In this document: in pieces, positions 10,811 through 23,248 of the stretch
Numbering within the stretch: the first letter of the stretch is position 1
Layout of the letters: the number at the start of each line of letters is the position of its first letter
NCBI RefSeq assembly: GCF_004359215.1
Contig: NC_090610.1
Coordinates: 5,426,121-5,490,120, forward strand
Length of the DNA: 64,000 nucleotides
Direction: 5' to 3'
Source: Bremia lactucae
Taxonomy: Eukaryota; Oomycota; Peronosporomycetes; Peronosporales; Peronosporaceae
The notes under the pieces: generated by a model
Databases searched by the model: none
What the model was told of the DNA's origin: nothing
The model's input: the letters and a program-made list of their open reading frames with translations, nothing else
Position numbers and translations under genes: made by a program

Positions 10811-11336
10811 TGTAGTCGGGCGCTACTTAAAGCTGCCACGCACTACTAGCCCACACCTTCTGAGCATAGTGAGGAAGCGTTTACCCAACCGTCTTCTCTC
10901 ACGCAGAGTGAGGTAGTTGGTGGGCGCCTAAGCGACCTCATCCAACGAACTAGCAGCCTTAGTTTAAGTGACGTCACGGGAGCGGTTATCCGGCTCAACG
11001 TGCGCACTTGTGAACTAGGAAATAGTTTCTAGGCTAATATATATTTAATCGTATTAAATCCTATTTCAACCAATCATAAATGCCATCTTTGTAGAAGCAC
11101 TTTTATCTATTGCAAGTGTATTTTTCTAAATACCTCGTATCTTGGATGACGTTAGCCGTCATCCCTCCCAATGTGAATGCACTAATGTGCATCACATACA
11201 CAAGGGTGGTTCACAATGTGAGCCACATCCAAGTGGTGGGTCTTATTACTTCACTTAAGTTATTAATCACCCCTTTAAGTACACAAAGTGTACTTAACGG
11301 GAATTGTGTAACATAGGGTAAATTTAGCCCGTTACA
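10811..11336 (-). repeat. LTR (family LTR-d), 5' LTR
   Basis: A 526-bp LTR. On the minus strand it starts TGTAACGGGCTAAATTTACC and ends CCCGACTACA, then CTTGGTAGCACTAGTAG at the primer-binding position. A plus-strand copy is at 29693-30228 and a truncated one at 58793. It carries local stem-loops such as ATGACG...CGTCAT near 11147-11164. Confidence 0.8.
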
Positions 11337-11649
11337 AAGACCAAGCGGAACGAGCAACAACACATCGACGCGACAAGACTTTTCTCAGTTTCAAAATGTG
11401 AAAGCGATGCCACCCAGGAAGAGGAAGGCGCCGAACATCACACTGACGTTCATCTGCAGCGTCACATAAATGTACAGAGCCGAAGTCAATTTCTCGCAAC
11501 AGCTAAACGTTATCCTATCCAAGATATTAGACAGCAACAGCCACCGTTGCAACATCATACTCCTCAGAGTATCTACCATTAACCTAGCATATATAGATAT
11601 CAGAAAAGATCCTGTAATTTTGGGCACTTCGGCTGGCACGATGAGAGCC
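11337..11649. other. Unassigned flank of the VPS4 remnant
   Basis: An open minus-strand frame (11391-11639) could encode a hydrophobic stretch, but it starts at a non-ATG codon and I find no family. It may be the decayed 3' end of the VPS4-like gene. Confidence 0.3.
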
Positions 11650-13310
11650 TAATGAAGCAGTACGCGCACGGCGGGTCATCTTCGCAAGGTGTCACAAATG
11701 AGCCATTCTGGACGGGATGAGCCTTGTCATCACACTGAGCATATAGATCTGTCAGCAAAATCTTAGGAAATGAAGCACTACCGATTATATCGCAATCTTA
11801 TGGAAGTAAAGAGATAACTTTCCAAGGTGGTTCCATCAGCGCGTAGCCAGAACAGCACGCGATGTTGTTACTAATATCATTAATTGCATGAACTATATAA
11901 ACTACGGTAAAACCACCGTACCCTTCAGTTTTCCTCTACTATTTGCTGTGAAATTAACATCGCTTAGCTCGTTCGATGTCGCCCAAATGAATGCTTAGTA
12001 AACCTTTGCGTGCATTGACTTCAGAAAGAAAAATGTAAATCCGCTTTTTAAACCTGGAAGTATTTATAAACAGCTGAAAATCAGATTTTTAATGATCAAA
12101 TATACAGAATACTACCGCCGTCTGAGTGCTGGATCAAGTTCTCAGGGTACATTCGTTGTACCGAGCACCAACGCACCGTCGTGCTTGTTAGCCATGCTTT
12201 GTATCGGAATTAATATTTCATTTAATTTCGGCGCTTCGAATCGCTTTCGCCTTCAGATCTACTCGAACAAAGCGAATCGATTTCATCTATGAAAACAATA
12301 GCAGGCCTTTTCTCCCGCGCCATTTCAAAAAGGTTTTTAGCCAGCCTACAGAGCAAACGTTAATTAATACATTGTCTCGATAAGAATTAACTGTTGCCGT
12401 ACTTTTCGCTTTCACCTTGACACTTTGATACCAACCGAATGATGAAACGGCAAATATGTGGCAGCTGCTTCCGTTGCGACGGCCTAAGCAAGATACGACT
12501 TGCCTAATCCTGGCGGCTAGTAGTAATAAATGCAACATATTTGTATAGATTGAAAAGCGTGAAACCACATGCGACTTGCCTATTACTGGCGGCTAGTAGT
12601 AATAAATGCAACATATTTACATAGATTGAAAGCGTGAAACCTCATTCGAATTGCCTATTCCTGGCGGCTATTAGTAAAAATGCAGCATATTTACATAGCA
12701 ATAGAGCTCTTACCCCGAACAGAAAAAAACTTCCAAGGGCTTTCCTGTAAGAAGCTGTGGAAACCGTGCGGGCAACATAATTGCATCTTTGAGTAATCTT
12801 TCGCAGCATCAAGCCCAGCGACATATTCCCACTTGACATTTAGTTCACACAATCATAAGACGAATAACTAATGCCGGAGCTCAAGTCAACTTAAATGCCA
12901 GCAAATCGCTATTTTGGCTGTTTCGTGGTTGTTTCGTCGTCATCCTCCTTTTCTCTTCTATGAAAAGCAGAATTCAATTAGGTTGCTTGTGAACAATTCC
13001 CGATAAATCTTTCTTATCCACATCTACGCATGCTGCCTCGGCTTTAGGTATATTTTTCTTCTCCAGTATTCCTATAAGCTGCGCATGTTCTTCAGAAGTA
13101 GGGTTCTTCTCGTTTTTACGTTATTTGTGTTGTGGATTCCGCACGTCAGATGTCGCTCTCAGTGATTTCAACGCAAATTTCACGCCGACCATAAAGTGCT
13201 CTAGCGTTTTTTTGTATACTCGAAAGGTTTTGTGAGCTGTGTTGAATCAATAGTCTATGGCCGTAGTTGCTTCGTCTGTGGCCATAGTATTAATGTATGG
13301 GTCATAGCGA
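11650..13310 (-). pseudogene. VPS4: Decayed VPS4-type ESCRT AAA-ATPase gene
   Basis: Minus-strand reading gives VPS4 landmarks in the right order but broken by stops and frameshifts. First an N-terminal MIT-like part (KKTLEHFMVGVKFAL near 13180), then LNVKWEYVAGLDAAK near 12830, the P-loop PPGLGKSYLA near 12500, Walker [19 protein letters not shown] near 12290, and ALVLGTTNVP near 12160 with stop in place of the usual Trp. After these come RIYIFLSEVNAR near 12040, KTEGYGG near 11920, and ALMEP near 11840. VPS4 disassembles ESCRT-III in endosomal sorting, so the cell must carry an intact copy elsewhere. Retroelement LTRs lie on both sides (11336 and 13320). Confidence 0.75.
12496..12705 (-). 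repeat. Tandem triplication of the P-loop segment
   Basis: A unit of about 76 bases occurs at 12496-12571 and 12572-12646, with a shorter third copy from 12647. Each unit contains, on the minus strand, a Walker A-like coding segment (PPGLGKS, then diverged versions). The duplication lies inside the VPS4 pseudogene and must have arisen after or during its decay. Confidence 0.8.
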
Positions 13311-13319
13311 CGGCCTTTA

Positions 13320-13735
13320 TAACTAGAATTATATTATAGATAATATGTTCAATATTACCATGCATTGTAAAATTGCGGCAGTTATCTGACAGTTCTTTTT
13401 GTTGGTTAATTCAAACCTTTAAATCAACCCCGCCAATCGCTGATAGTCGTGCAAATGGGCGGTGAACAATAAGTCACTATATAATAATATTTTAAGTGAG
13501 GACATCAATAAGTACTAGTACGTAGGAACTTACCAAATTAAGTACAGTTTTATTTTTCCCTATAACAAGCCTTCCATAGTATTTACCTTCAGTTGCTAAG
13601 CCATGTTTAGCAAGCTTAAATCTTTCCTTTGCACGTCGTGTAAGTAACGTATTTGGAGGGACTGTACACCTTCACTGTTATCAGTGTAGCGTAGCTAGTA
13701 CTGAGGCAGTGCTAGCGAATATACCGTTTCATGCT
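13320..13735 (+). repeat. Decayed LTR-b relative
   Basis: Order and wording follow the LTR at 3518-3988: TTGGTTAATTC, CGCCAATCGCTGATAG, GCAAATG, CTTCAGTTGCTAAG, CACGTCGTGTAAGTAACG, AGTACTGAGG and the end GCGAATATACCGTTTCA. The 5' end is missing. It abuts the start of the VPS4 pseudogene, so it probably truncated it. Confidence 0.6.
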
Positions 13736-14900
13736 GCGTCCGTTTAAATGATAACACTCTATTTGTCTTGTTAAGAATCCTACTGGACGTTTTTCATGAT
13801 GTGCTTACTTTAATGGGAGTGTCACACAAAATAATCGTACCCAGAAAATAACATTCTCACTTTAAGCCAGAACAGCAAAAAAAGAATGAAGGGTTTAAAT
13901 GTCTTCTTCGATATGTGTTAAATAACTTTAATATTGCCAAATTACATTCATTTAAATACATCTGTCGGCTGTGTTAGATTTGGATTAGGTGCGAGAAAGA
14001 GCTATATCTTATACAGATGGACAAAGGGTCGCGTTGCTCGAAGTCAGCAGCTCTGTAAGGTCATGTATATTTTAGGACAATTCAAAAATAAACGAGTCTC
14101 ATTTGCTCGAGAGTAAATATTGCATAGACTAGCTATTTTATGTTTATTTAGCTGCAGATAAATTTTAAATTGCATGCCTTCTTCGCGCTAGAGAGCTGTG
14201 TGAACTAAAGTCTTTATGCTCCGTTCGCGATTCGTACATGGATCTTAAATTGGGGTAGCTTCTACCCACCAAACGTCGGGATTTGTCACTAAAGGAAGGT
14301 TTACTAAGTACACATCACTTAAGCGCTAACAAAATCCGCCACTTCTTAACATAGTGCAATATGCAAGAATCTATGCAATCGTCGAGCATAAGTACCACTT
14401 TCCGGTAGCACCAGATCAATGTGCTGGCTCCGGTTGCTACACCAATACAAAATTGAATCTTATAAAAATAAAGATTAAAGTGAATTTTTTAAATTAGGAG
14501 CCGAAAGTTTTTTCACATCTTCTTCCTTGATGTAAATTTGGCCATGTCGAAACCTATAATAAGTCAGTTGGTTCCAAAAGAAGCCTACGCGATCTCCCTT
14601 ACAGTAGGTTGCCATATTATTAGGAAACTTCTAAAACATCTTATTTAAAAAAAATTGGAATTGCTGTGGAATCACTATTTGTTTTGCTACAAAAACACCC
14701 TAAAAAATGTCTTCAGGTGTACCTTTCCAAAATTTCACCCCTTTTTACTAACATACCCTACTCCCGTACCGTTGTTTAAATAAAGGGTCTACTCTCAGAC
14801 AGTTTCGACACTGCTTCAACCACCATTCAAACCTTTTGTCTCACTTTCCCTACGTTCAAACACTTGTTTGTGCAGCATGACTTCTACTGCTAAACCTCCT
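13736..14900. other. AT-rich stretch without recognised features
   Basis: No supported gene, LTR or repeat was found. Several short open frames exist but show no family signal. Probably old transposon or intergenic sequence. Confidence 0.4.
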
Positions 14901-14907
14901 GTCCTGA

Positions 14908-15131
14908 AACGGGGCACCTTTTGCTAGTACTGGCAACAGTACTAGTCAACCTACATTCATTACAGGTGCCTCGAATACTTCACGTCGCAGTATCAGATTT
15001 TCGAGTTCATTTCTCGAGGTACATCCATGAAGACGCGATCTAGCGTTTTTCACCCCCGATACAGGTGAAGCCGCAGCAATTTCCGCTAAAATATTTATAA
15101 TAAAAGCACAAACGATCTAGCGTTTCACCAC
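14908..15131. repeat. LTR-start fragment and a direct repeat
   Basis: Near 14920 the text gaaacggggcaccttttgct and then aggtgcctcgaatacttcacg follows the end region of the LTR at 44789, in the same orientation. Downstream the words cgatctagcgttt and cacc...gat occur twice, near 15037 and 15112. Both look like LTR debris next to the LTR at 15135. Confidence 0.4.
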
Positions 15132-15134
15132 CGA

Positions 15135-15585
15135 TGTAACGGGGCTCTACGACTTGTACTGCTTCAGTACAAGTCCACTTCGCACTGCTTCAGTTGCGAG
15201 TGGTGCCTTACGTTAATTGACGTACACTGCACGTGCAGAGGAAGACTTCTCTTAAGACAACTAGACTTAAGAGGGTAAAATGAAAACTGTATTAATATAG
15301 TTAAGTGTCTCTTAATCTATCTTTGTAAATGTTGACTTAACTATAAACTAATACTAAACATGTAAATGAATTCTTATCTATCTTATCTTGTAACTCTCTT
15401 TGATTACTTCCGCAGCTGATTAGTCTGCGGAATAAATAGACATAATGGCCTATACCTATTTATGGATAAGAATTCAGGATATTACTATATAAAGTAATAT
15501 CCTCCAACTATTATCTACCTTTTAGATAATATATTAATTAAAAACCTTTAAGTGTTAATTTCATGTAACGATACACCCCGTTACA
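15135..15585 (-). repeat. LTR (family LTR-a), inverted copy
   Basis: A 451-bp LTR. On the minus strand it starts TGTAACGGGGTGTATCGTTA and ends AGAGCCCCGTTACA. It is the inverted, somewhat diverged counterpart of 796-1268. Neither a polypurine tract nor a primer-binding site adjoins it, so it may be a solo LTR; no matching target-site duplication was seen. Confidence 0.7.
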
Positions 15586-17720
15586 GGGACCAAACAAACG
15601 TATTTGACGTTCGCGGACGACTCGACGGTGTTCTTGGGCCACAAATCTGAATCACGGGGCCGTAGGTATTTTCTCGATACAGATGACCACAAAGTAAGTG
15701 TCATTTACCTCATAGCGACTAAGATACTATAAATCCTCTTCATGAGGGTCTACGATGCACGGAGTATCCGCAGCATCCGTGCTATAAAGCAACGGGCCAT
15801 TATCGATAGAAAAACGATGTAAGCTTAAACGCAAACGTGCCGACTATATAATGTCCAACTCAGTGCTCTTAAGAGATCGTATCAGAGTTACACACTATTT
15901 ATTCTTGGCGAACAGATTGAATCAGTAATTTGTGATGTTATAGTTGTTTAATAAGAGAGTTCATAATCGGCCTGCGTGATAACGCATCAGCCAAAGCATT
16001 CTGCTTGTCAAGCTTTTATATCGACTCGAAATTATATTCGACGTAAAATGAAAGCCATGGGGTTTGATGAGGCGATTAGTCGCAGTGCGTAAAGACGCGT
16101 AATCTGTCTATGTCACAAACGGCTAACGGCTAAGAGCCAAGCAGATGAGCGCTGAATTGACAAGAGCAAACTTCATTGCAAGAAACTCTTTATAATAGAT
16201 TACAGCACAGCCTTTGGCTGCGATCGACTCCGGGACTGCATCAAGACATACCATCTTGCTAAAACGATTAACAATCATAAGAATACCAATATTCTTGTGT
16301 CGTCTTTGAATTTTCGAAGACGAAGTCCGTTAAAACGGACTTCAAGCTTTCTACCGGGCCAAACAGACAGAGGTTGTGTGGAGCACGGGGATAAAGGGAT
16401 AAAACACTGGGCTTACACGTTGACTAACTTCGCAAGCACGTATGTACTTGTGAACTGGCAAGGTCAGTAGAAATCGTGACTTACCGTGAAACAATTTTTT
16501 ACGTCCACGATGGCCACTTATTGGTGCAATAAGACACTCATATATCATGCGTAATAGCAAGTCGTTACCGGTGAGGATGACGACACGTTTTGTATCGCTA
16601 GCAATGAGTGTGTAATACAGTTAACTATTGCGTGGAGACTTCTGGGCATATAAATTTTATGAACCTATGTATCGATATGTTAAAAATCGGTACAGTTTCG
16701 ACATTCCTTTTAAAATTGAAGGATGAGTTTCTCAGGTATCCATTAAACTTTCAAGAACCTTCTCCTCTTATAAGGCTCTTCTCACGTCGTTAAGGAATGC
16801 TGGCGACGGAACACTTATTGTTGCAGCAGTGGGCTTATGCTCACTATTGACTGTTGCAATAGTGGGGTTATCCTCACTGTTGATTTGCGCAGCCTCCCAA
16901 AATCAGGCCGGCTTGAAAAGACACCATCGACACCATAAGCAAGTTGTCCTGGTTTGCATTCTACAGAAGTTATCCTCCACAAAAATATAAACGTCTCGCC
17001 ATTCCTTGGTAGAGGTGTGGACTGTTTACCGCCGTGCGTAAAGACGCATGGTGCGTATAAATAATGAATTGGCTTTCTCCTAAGAGCTAAATAGACCTTC
17101 AACTTAGCCAGCGCATATTTCATGGCAAGGCGTTCCTCGTCATTCACTGGATAGTTATGCTCAGCTGGATAAACTTGATCCGACTGATAGCAGACGAGGC
17201 TCTCTGCACTGTCTGTGTCTTATTGCAGTAACGAGAGTCAATTACAAATCTCGCTGGCGTCACACACCTCATGAAACGGTCTGTCTTGGTCAGCAATCGC
17301 CAGTATTTGCGATTTCATCAAGCTTTGCATTAATACTTTACTTTTTCTTCAAGAAAAAAGAAGTATTTACTTTCAATCCGGCATAATTCGCGAGCACTTA
17401 TGTTGCTACGCCGCTTAGTCGAGGGACTTTAAAAGTCCCCTTACATTGACAAGCACAGGCCATCTGTTCGTCGTGCTGAGTCGCCACGGCAACGACATCT
17501 ACCGCGAGTAGGAACAGCAATTGAGCAAGCGGGCACTCGATGATCGCCTTGGTTGTTTCCGGGTTAGAGCGTACGCCATCTTTTTCACGATGTACCCAAG
17601 GAGTATTTATTTGTTGCAGCAAATATACACTTCTTGAGTTTTGCATACAAAATATACTTACGCATAAGTGTAAGATTATTTAAGACGAGGGTATAAATGT
17701 ACTACAACTCCCGACTATCC
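15586..17720 (-). pseudogene. Gypsy pol remnant: RT thumb, RNase H, integrase
   Basis: Minus-strand pieces in pol order. The RT thumb has DGVRSNPETTKAI (about 17550). RNase H has NDEERLAMKYALAKLKVYL (17090-17147). The integrase zinc-binding region has SGHRGRKKLFHG and HKYIRACEVSQRV (16430-16520). Frames are broken and the catalytic integrase core is not clear. It ends at the inverted-repeat block around 17720. Confidence 0.6.
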
Positions 17721-17754
17721 TTTTATGACGACTTTACAAGACGTCCTACAATCG

Positions 17755-18880
17755 TCGGAGGACGCGACTGAGATCGTTTCGACGAACAGTCGAACCGGCA
17801 GATCATGTTGGACCCAATTTATCCTCCTCCTCCATATACATTGTAGAGATGGAATGGTAGGAAGCGCTTTCCGTGGTGCACTTCTTCAATCGCCGGGAGG
17901 TGAGGGGGTTTAAACGAGTTATCTTTAACGATTTTGGGGGTATCCACCTTCGCATGATAGTTGGGAGTCAACTGAAGATGGATGTCCCGGGTCTCATCGA
18001 ACAGTATGACGACAATCATCCTTTGATCCACAAGGACTATCGAAATAAGAGCACCTTGCGCGCTTGTGAAGGTATTGTAAACTGTTTATATCTTCGCGCT
18101 TACATAAGATAGGCACGCCCTTCATTGGTGATTCAATGAGGATTAAGCATTTCTAGGTGCATAGGCTGCGTCTTTAACGCAGCATTAACATGGGTCTCAC
18201 TAGAGGAAATGTAACATTGCCTCTCAAGCCAAACGATGCAGCTCATACAGGTTACCCAGCCTCTCTAGAGATACGGTGCAACTTGTACAGTGTGCACTCT
18301 ATGTACCTTCTTATAATTGGTAACGTACCGTTACTAGTTTGTCCAGTTAAGGATCGTGGCCTACGCTTGGTAAATTATGCCCCAAAGCCTCCCAGGCTTG
18401 AAACAAGGCATACTTGCCAAAATATCATCGATATTGAAAAAGCATCGATGATGAATTCGTGTCTGTCCTCACCAGAGCTGTGAAGCCTGGATAATTCGAA
18501 CGACGTAAATTTGTACCGATCGTTGGTCATTCTTGACCAGCTAATGAAGGTACACTAAGTGAGTAATCAAGGCATTTTAGGGAGTGACACGCAAAGTATC
18601 ACGGTCCCTATCCCATTTACTTGTCAGCATTTGAGTATTATTTTAAGGCCATCTTTACGATCACTTCGACCTGGAGATGAATGTTAGCTTCACCAGCATC
18701 GACATCGTTATCGGTATCATCACAAGATGACTCGATAATAGGAGGTTTGGACGAAACGAACATCTGCGCAATCAATCCTTCACTCAGTTCGCCAGAAATC
18801 ACTGGTTTGGCGGTATCAGCCCCAGGTATATGTTTCTTACTCGGACATTTCGTCCGACTCATAAAATGCGCCTCCAATCA
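17755..18880. repeat. Long inverted repeat, left arm (copy B)
   Basis: The complete outer end of the left arm is present only here. From ggaggacgcgactgagatcg onward it matches the reverse complement of 20170-21266, strongly in the outer 300 bases and more weakly inward. From 18102 it is also the duplicated segment shared with A and C. Confidence 0.75.
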
Positions 18881-19141
18881 GGAAAGCACTTGTTTGATTT
18901 TGAAAAATTTCCAATCTCTGATTCATTGCATAGTCAACGAGATAATGCGGTCCGCCTCTAATATGGCAAACATAGCAGCTGCACGCAGCCATAAATGACA
19001 CAAAAACACCAGACGCTCAAACGTCTTCTTAGGCGATAGCTCGCCTACAATTTTGCTTCTTAGAGAGATGTTATAGTGCTATGTATCTGTAAGATAATAA
19101 CAGTCCCTAAAGAGACTGTGGGATAAGGGAGGGGGGGGTCA

Positions 19142-19608
19142 TGTAACGGCGTAGCTTGTGACTGAAATTATCTCACCTATAAGAGAAATAATAAGAAAAA
19201 ATAAAGATTCATGTTATTTATAAATTGCCAATATTACCAAAAATTGCCCTATTGTAATGGCCTTGTGATAGTTCTGTGCATTGGTTGACTTTAGTCGTCA
19301 AATTAACGCCGCCAATTGCTGCTAGACGCGCAAACGCGGTTAGCAATGAGTCGCCATGCATAGTGTAGATAAATATATTAAGTCAATTAAAAAGACATCA
19401 ATACGTACTAATTCAAATATATCAATACAATTTTATATTTTCCCTTTACTAAGTCTTGCTTAGCATTAGCCTTCAGTTGCTAAGATTTCTTACTTGTAAT
19501 TCTTCTTTGAACGTCGTGTACGTCAAGTATTACGAAGGCACATTTACATCCACTGTTATCACATTTCACTAGTACTGAGGTTATACTAGTGAAATGTGCC
19601 CCGTTATA
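19142..19608 (+). repeat. LTR (family LTR-b), copy B
   Basis: Counterpart of 3518-3988, preceded by a polypurine run ending in eight Gs. It sits in the spacer of the inverted repeat. Confidence 0.75.
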
Positions 19609-20169
19609 TTATATGCATCACCTGTACCACCACTTACAAAATAACGTCAGTATCACTGCGTTGGCCCTAATTCAGACTTATTCACATCAACCCGTTGTGC
19701 TAACCTCGTCTTAAAACTCGCTGCAGCATCTTTTTGACTTTTATTGGTCTTCCGCATGTTTTCGTCCGCTATTAACGTGTTTTAAGACGAGCCTCTGGAC
19801 TTACGTGCGCGTTGCAAGGTCCTTCCAAATACTCCAGGGCGAAGACTTGGTAACTACGTCATTGCTTAAACAGACGCACTGCCTCTTTTTTTCTCGACCC
19901 GGAGCTGCTTGCATCTCTAAGCCTTTATCTTAGGCCCGTATAATTGCACTTCTTCAAGTTGTAGCTCGCATGTAGAATTGCGACGGTCATTTTCAAAATG
20001 GGGTTTGCTGTAACTGGACACCTTTTCTAGCTAATTTACACTAAAAGTCAAGGAAAGGTGCATCGGAATATTTCACGTACACAACGTGCATGTATATAAA
20101 ATTGTAAAGTTACTTAGCGTGGCTTAGAAACTAAAGGTAAATACTAAAGGGGACTTAGAATAGGAATAA

Positions 20170-21266
20170 AGTGAAACTGTATACATCCCGTCCAACTCTA
20201 AAACGTCTGTAAAGGCCTTCGGATCACCCGGGACCGATGTCGTCATACCGGTGAGCTCTGTTGATTTGAATTATGAGATATTCACAGATTTTTGTTAGTT
20301 GGACCCTTAATCTGACGAGTCACTTTTCAATGTCTCAGACAATCGTAAAAGTGCTAGTGATATTAATGGCATCACCAGGAACGAAGTAAACCAGAAAGAT
20401 CACATCGAAATGAATGTCAGACTGACTGCTAACATGGTCTTGAGGACATAGACTACAAATCCTCTTCAGAAAAGCATTGGTTGCTGCGAAAGGCAGTTTT
20501 TTTCGTTGGTTTGGAATGACCAACGGACGAAAAGAAATTTCGTTGTTCGACTCATCCGCAAGCTTCACAGACATGGCGAGGACGAACGCGACTTCTTCTT
20601 CGATGCTTTTTCAACATCGATGATTCTTTGGCAACCGTGTCAAGGATTTGGATCCCTTGTTTAAAGCTTGGGATGCTTTCTATGCAGAATGTACAAAGCG
20701 TAAGCCACGAGCCCTGGCTAGACAAACTGATTACGGTACGTTACCGGTTAGAAAAAGTCCACACCAGTGCACACTGTACAAGATGCATCGTTTGTCTAGA
20801 AAGGCAGGGCTACTTTGCCTCTCGTGTGTGAGACCCATAATAATATTGTGTCAAATACGCAGACGAAGCACCTATAAATGCGTACTCAGGACCACAAATG
20901 GAAGGCGTGCCTCTCGTAAAGAATGCGCGAAGGGATTGACTATATGCAACCCTTTACGAGCGCGCGAGGCTCTCTTCTTCGATGGTCCTTATGAATCAAA
21001 GGATGATTTTCGTCACTCTGTCCGATGAGACCCAGGACATCTATCTTCAGTTGTCTCCCAACTATAATGTGAAGGTGGATACCCCAAAATCGAATGAGAT
21101 TACTCGTTCGTACCCCCTCACCTCCCGGCGATTGAAGAAGCGCACCACGAGTAAGCAATTCTTTCCGTTCCAGCTCTTAAATGGATATGGAGGGATGATG
21201 ATAAACTGGGTCCGTTTTGGTCGTCGCGTCTGACTGTTCGTTGACATAACTGCAATCGCGTCCTCC
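20170..21266. repeat. Long inverted repeat, right arm (copy B)
   Basis: Inverted partner of 17755-18880. On the plus strand it encodes FKAWDAFYAECTKRKP near 20660, the same coding-like motif as copies A and C. The arm ends near the words cgcgtcctcccggg; the following purine-rich hairpin is not shared with the other arm. Confidence 0.7.
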
Positions 21267-21429
21267 CGGGCTTACGGGAGGGGGAGGGGTCATTAGCGTC
21301 TGACTCGATGTTGATACGGTGAACAGTATTTGCACCGGTCGTTCGAATGACCAAACCGAACATGCTATTGATGAATTGGCAAATGAATGGACGCTTTGAA
21401 AGCTAATCAACGAGCCGGCGACAGTATTT

Positions 21430-23248
21430 TAACGAACTGCATTCTTGAATGATGATGTCGCTGGGAGAAGTTTGATTACGCAGCGTTTTGCTCGCACGCT
21501 GAAACGTCCGACATAAAACGTAGGATACATGAGCATCCTACATGGCAGCTTGATCCTGTACGCATTGCCTTGGTGATGCTGTTCGTTTCTACATATTCGA
21601 GTAAAATAAGAAAAATGCACTGTCATTCGGCATAGTTGTACGAGTAGTTGCAGTTTAACCGCTAGGCCAAGGAACTTACAATGTCGCATTACATCGACTG
21701 GCAAAAGCCAGACGGTACTCGCCTTGATCTTTTCGGTATTAGGGTGTACACCCTTTTTTTCCAGGATGCATACAAAATGGTATTTCGCTTGCAGTTAATA
21801 TACACTTCGTGAGATTGGTGTAACTTATGCTCACGTATAAGTGTAACATTCTTTCGGATGCGGAACGATGTACTTCAACGCCCGACAATCTGTTCATGGC
21901 TCGGCTGTAACGAAAATAATATCAAAATCACTTGGCGCGAAATCTCGAATCGATCTCAACAGATCAGTTACACATGTGTTTAATGTTGCAGGAATATTAC
22001 TAAGCCCTTGTGGCATAACTGGCTACTCCAACAACATATCTGGTCGAATGACCACCATCACAGACTAGTCACCAGCTTTAAAGCCTAATTAAACTCATTT
22101 ACAGACATTTCACCTAGCTCTAAATTAGCATGTAACGATTGCATAGCCTCAGGTCAACCCACCCTCAACATTACCAGTCACACTATTAACAAGAGTATAT
22201 AGCTGCTCGCAGTATCACTATGTGGCATGATACGCGCTTTGCGTCTCACCATATCCAACTTTTGTCTTTGCATTCTCAAAGTCGAGATACTACACCTCAT
22301 AAAGGCCGAAGCATCCATGTCTTTAAATTTTACAGGCTCTGTAACCTTAGTTTGCTCTATACAAGAGCCGATGTTCTTCTAACATCCAATGAAGAAAAAC
22401 GTTGTTCAACTTGTCATTCAGTAAAAATGCACGGGTCACTTCCCGTGCGTCAAACGGGCTTAGCCCGAACGTCTTGGCATTCTGCCAGCAGTGTCACGAC
22501 TGACACTCGGTATGGTGCCATCTCGGCCGACCTTAGTAGATTTAAACGTGCCACCTCACGTAGATTTGTGAGAAATACCCTTAATAATTCGACCCCAGGC
22601 CCACAATGCTTTCAGCATCCAATTATATATTATCGCAACATTCCAACAAGTATCATACGTGCCATTTTAAAAACAAATAATGAGTCAAACATCTTAATCT
22701 TAAACACACTGGCAGGTTCCGTTCGTAATAACGCTTTTTGCCTAACTTAGGTATAAAAACTCAGAAATTGAAATATTAAACACTGACAGATTCCGATAGT
22801 AATAACGCTTTTGTTGCCTAGCTACGGTGAGCTCGTGACTATCCAGAGCTTCGCTAGAAACATTGCGCGTGGTGCCTAAGAACTTCGATCACCAATCAAT
22901 CCATAAATTATGGCGTACAAACCAGGCCATACTAAGAATGAGATCATATCTCGAATTCAGGTCAAGGACAAGACAGCGTTTTAGACTGTCGAAGTCCAAA
23001 AGCACAATACCTAAGTCAACGGAACTTTATATACGGTAATGCGACTCCCAGTCGCTAAGCGAACAGTCATCAGATCGCCTTCATGCGCTTTAAGGGCCTC
23101 AGCATACACTGGTTCCCTTTTAGAGAATGACGTCGAGCATAATTACATGAAGCTTTGTATCCAATTAAAATTGACCGTGGCATATCAAAGCCCTTAACAG
23201 TTGCCGTAGCGATTAGCAAGCCTGGATTGTATTCACGCCTCATGCCAT
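21430..23248 (-). pseudogene. Gypsy protease and reverse transcriptase remnant (copy B)
   Basis: Same content as 5850-7508: minus-strand protease end, then RT with VMPQGLSN-type and thumb motifs. Frames are broken. It continues into the gag at 23249. Confidence 0.6.

Noticed and set aside
11391..11639. Hydrophobic minus-strand frame read as a membrane protein
   Set aside because: Starts at GTG, has no family match, and lies at the decayed end of the VPS4 remnant next to an LTR.
17755..21266. A classical DNA transposon with long terminal inverted repeats
   Set aside because: No target-site duplication was found, the arms diverge and contain coding-like sequence themselves, and an LTR with polypurine tract sits in the spacer. 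Two inverted copies of one element explain it better.
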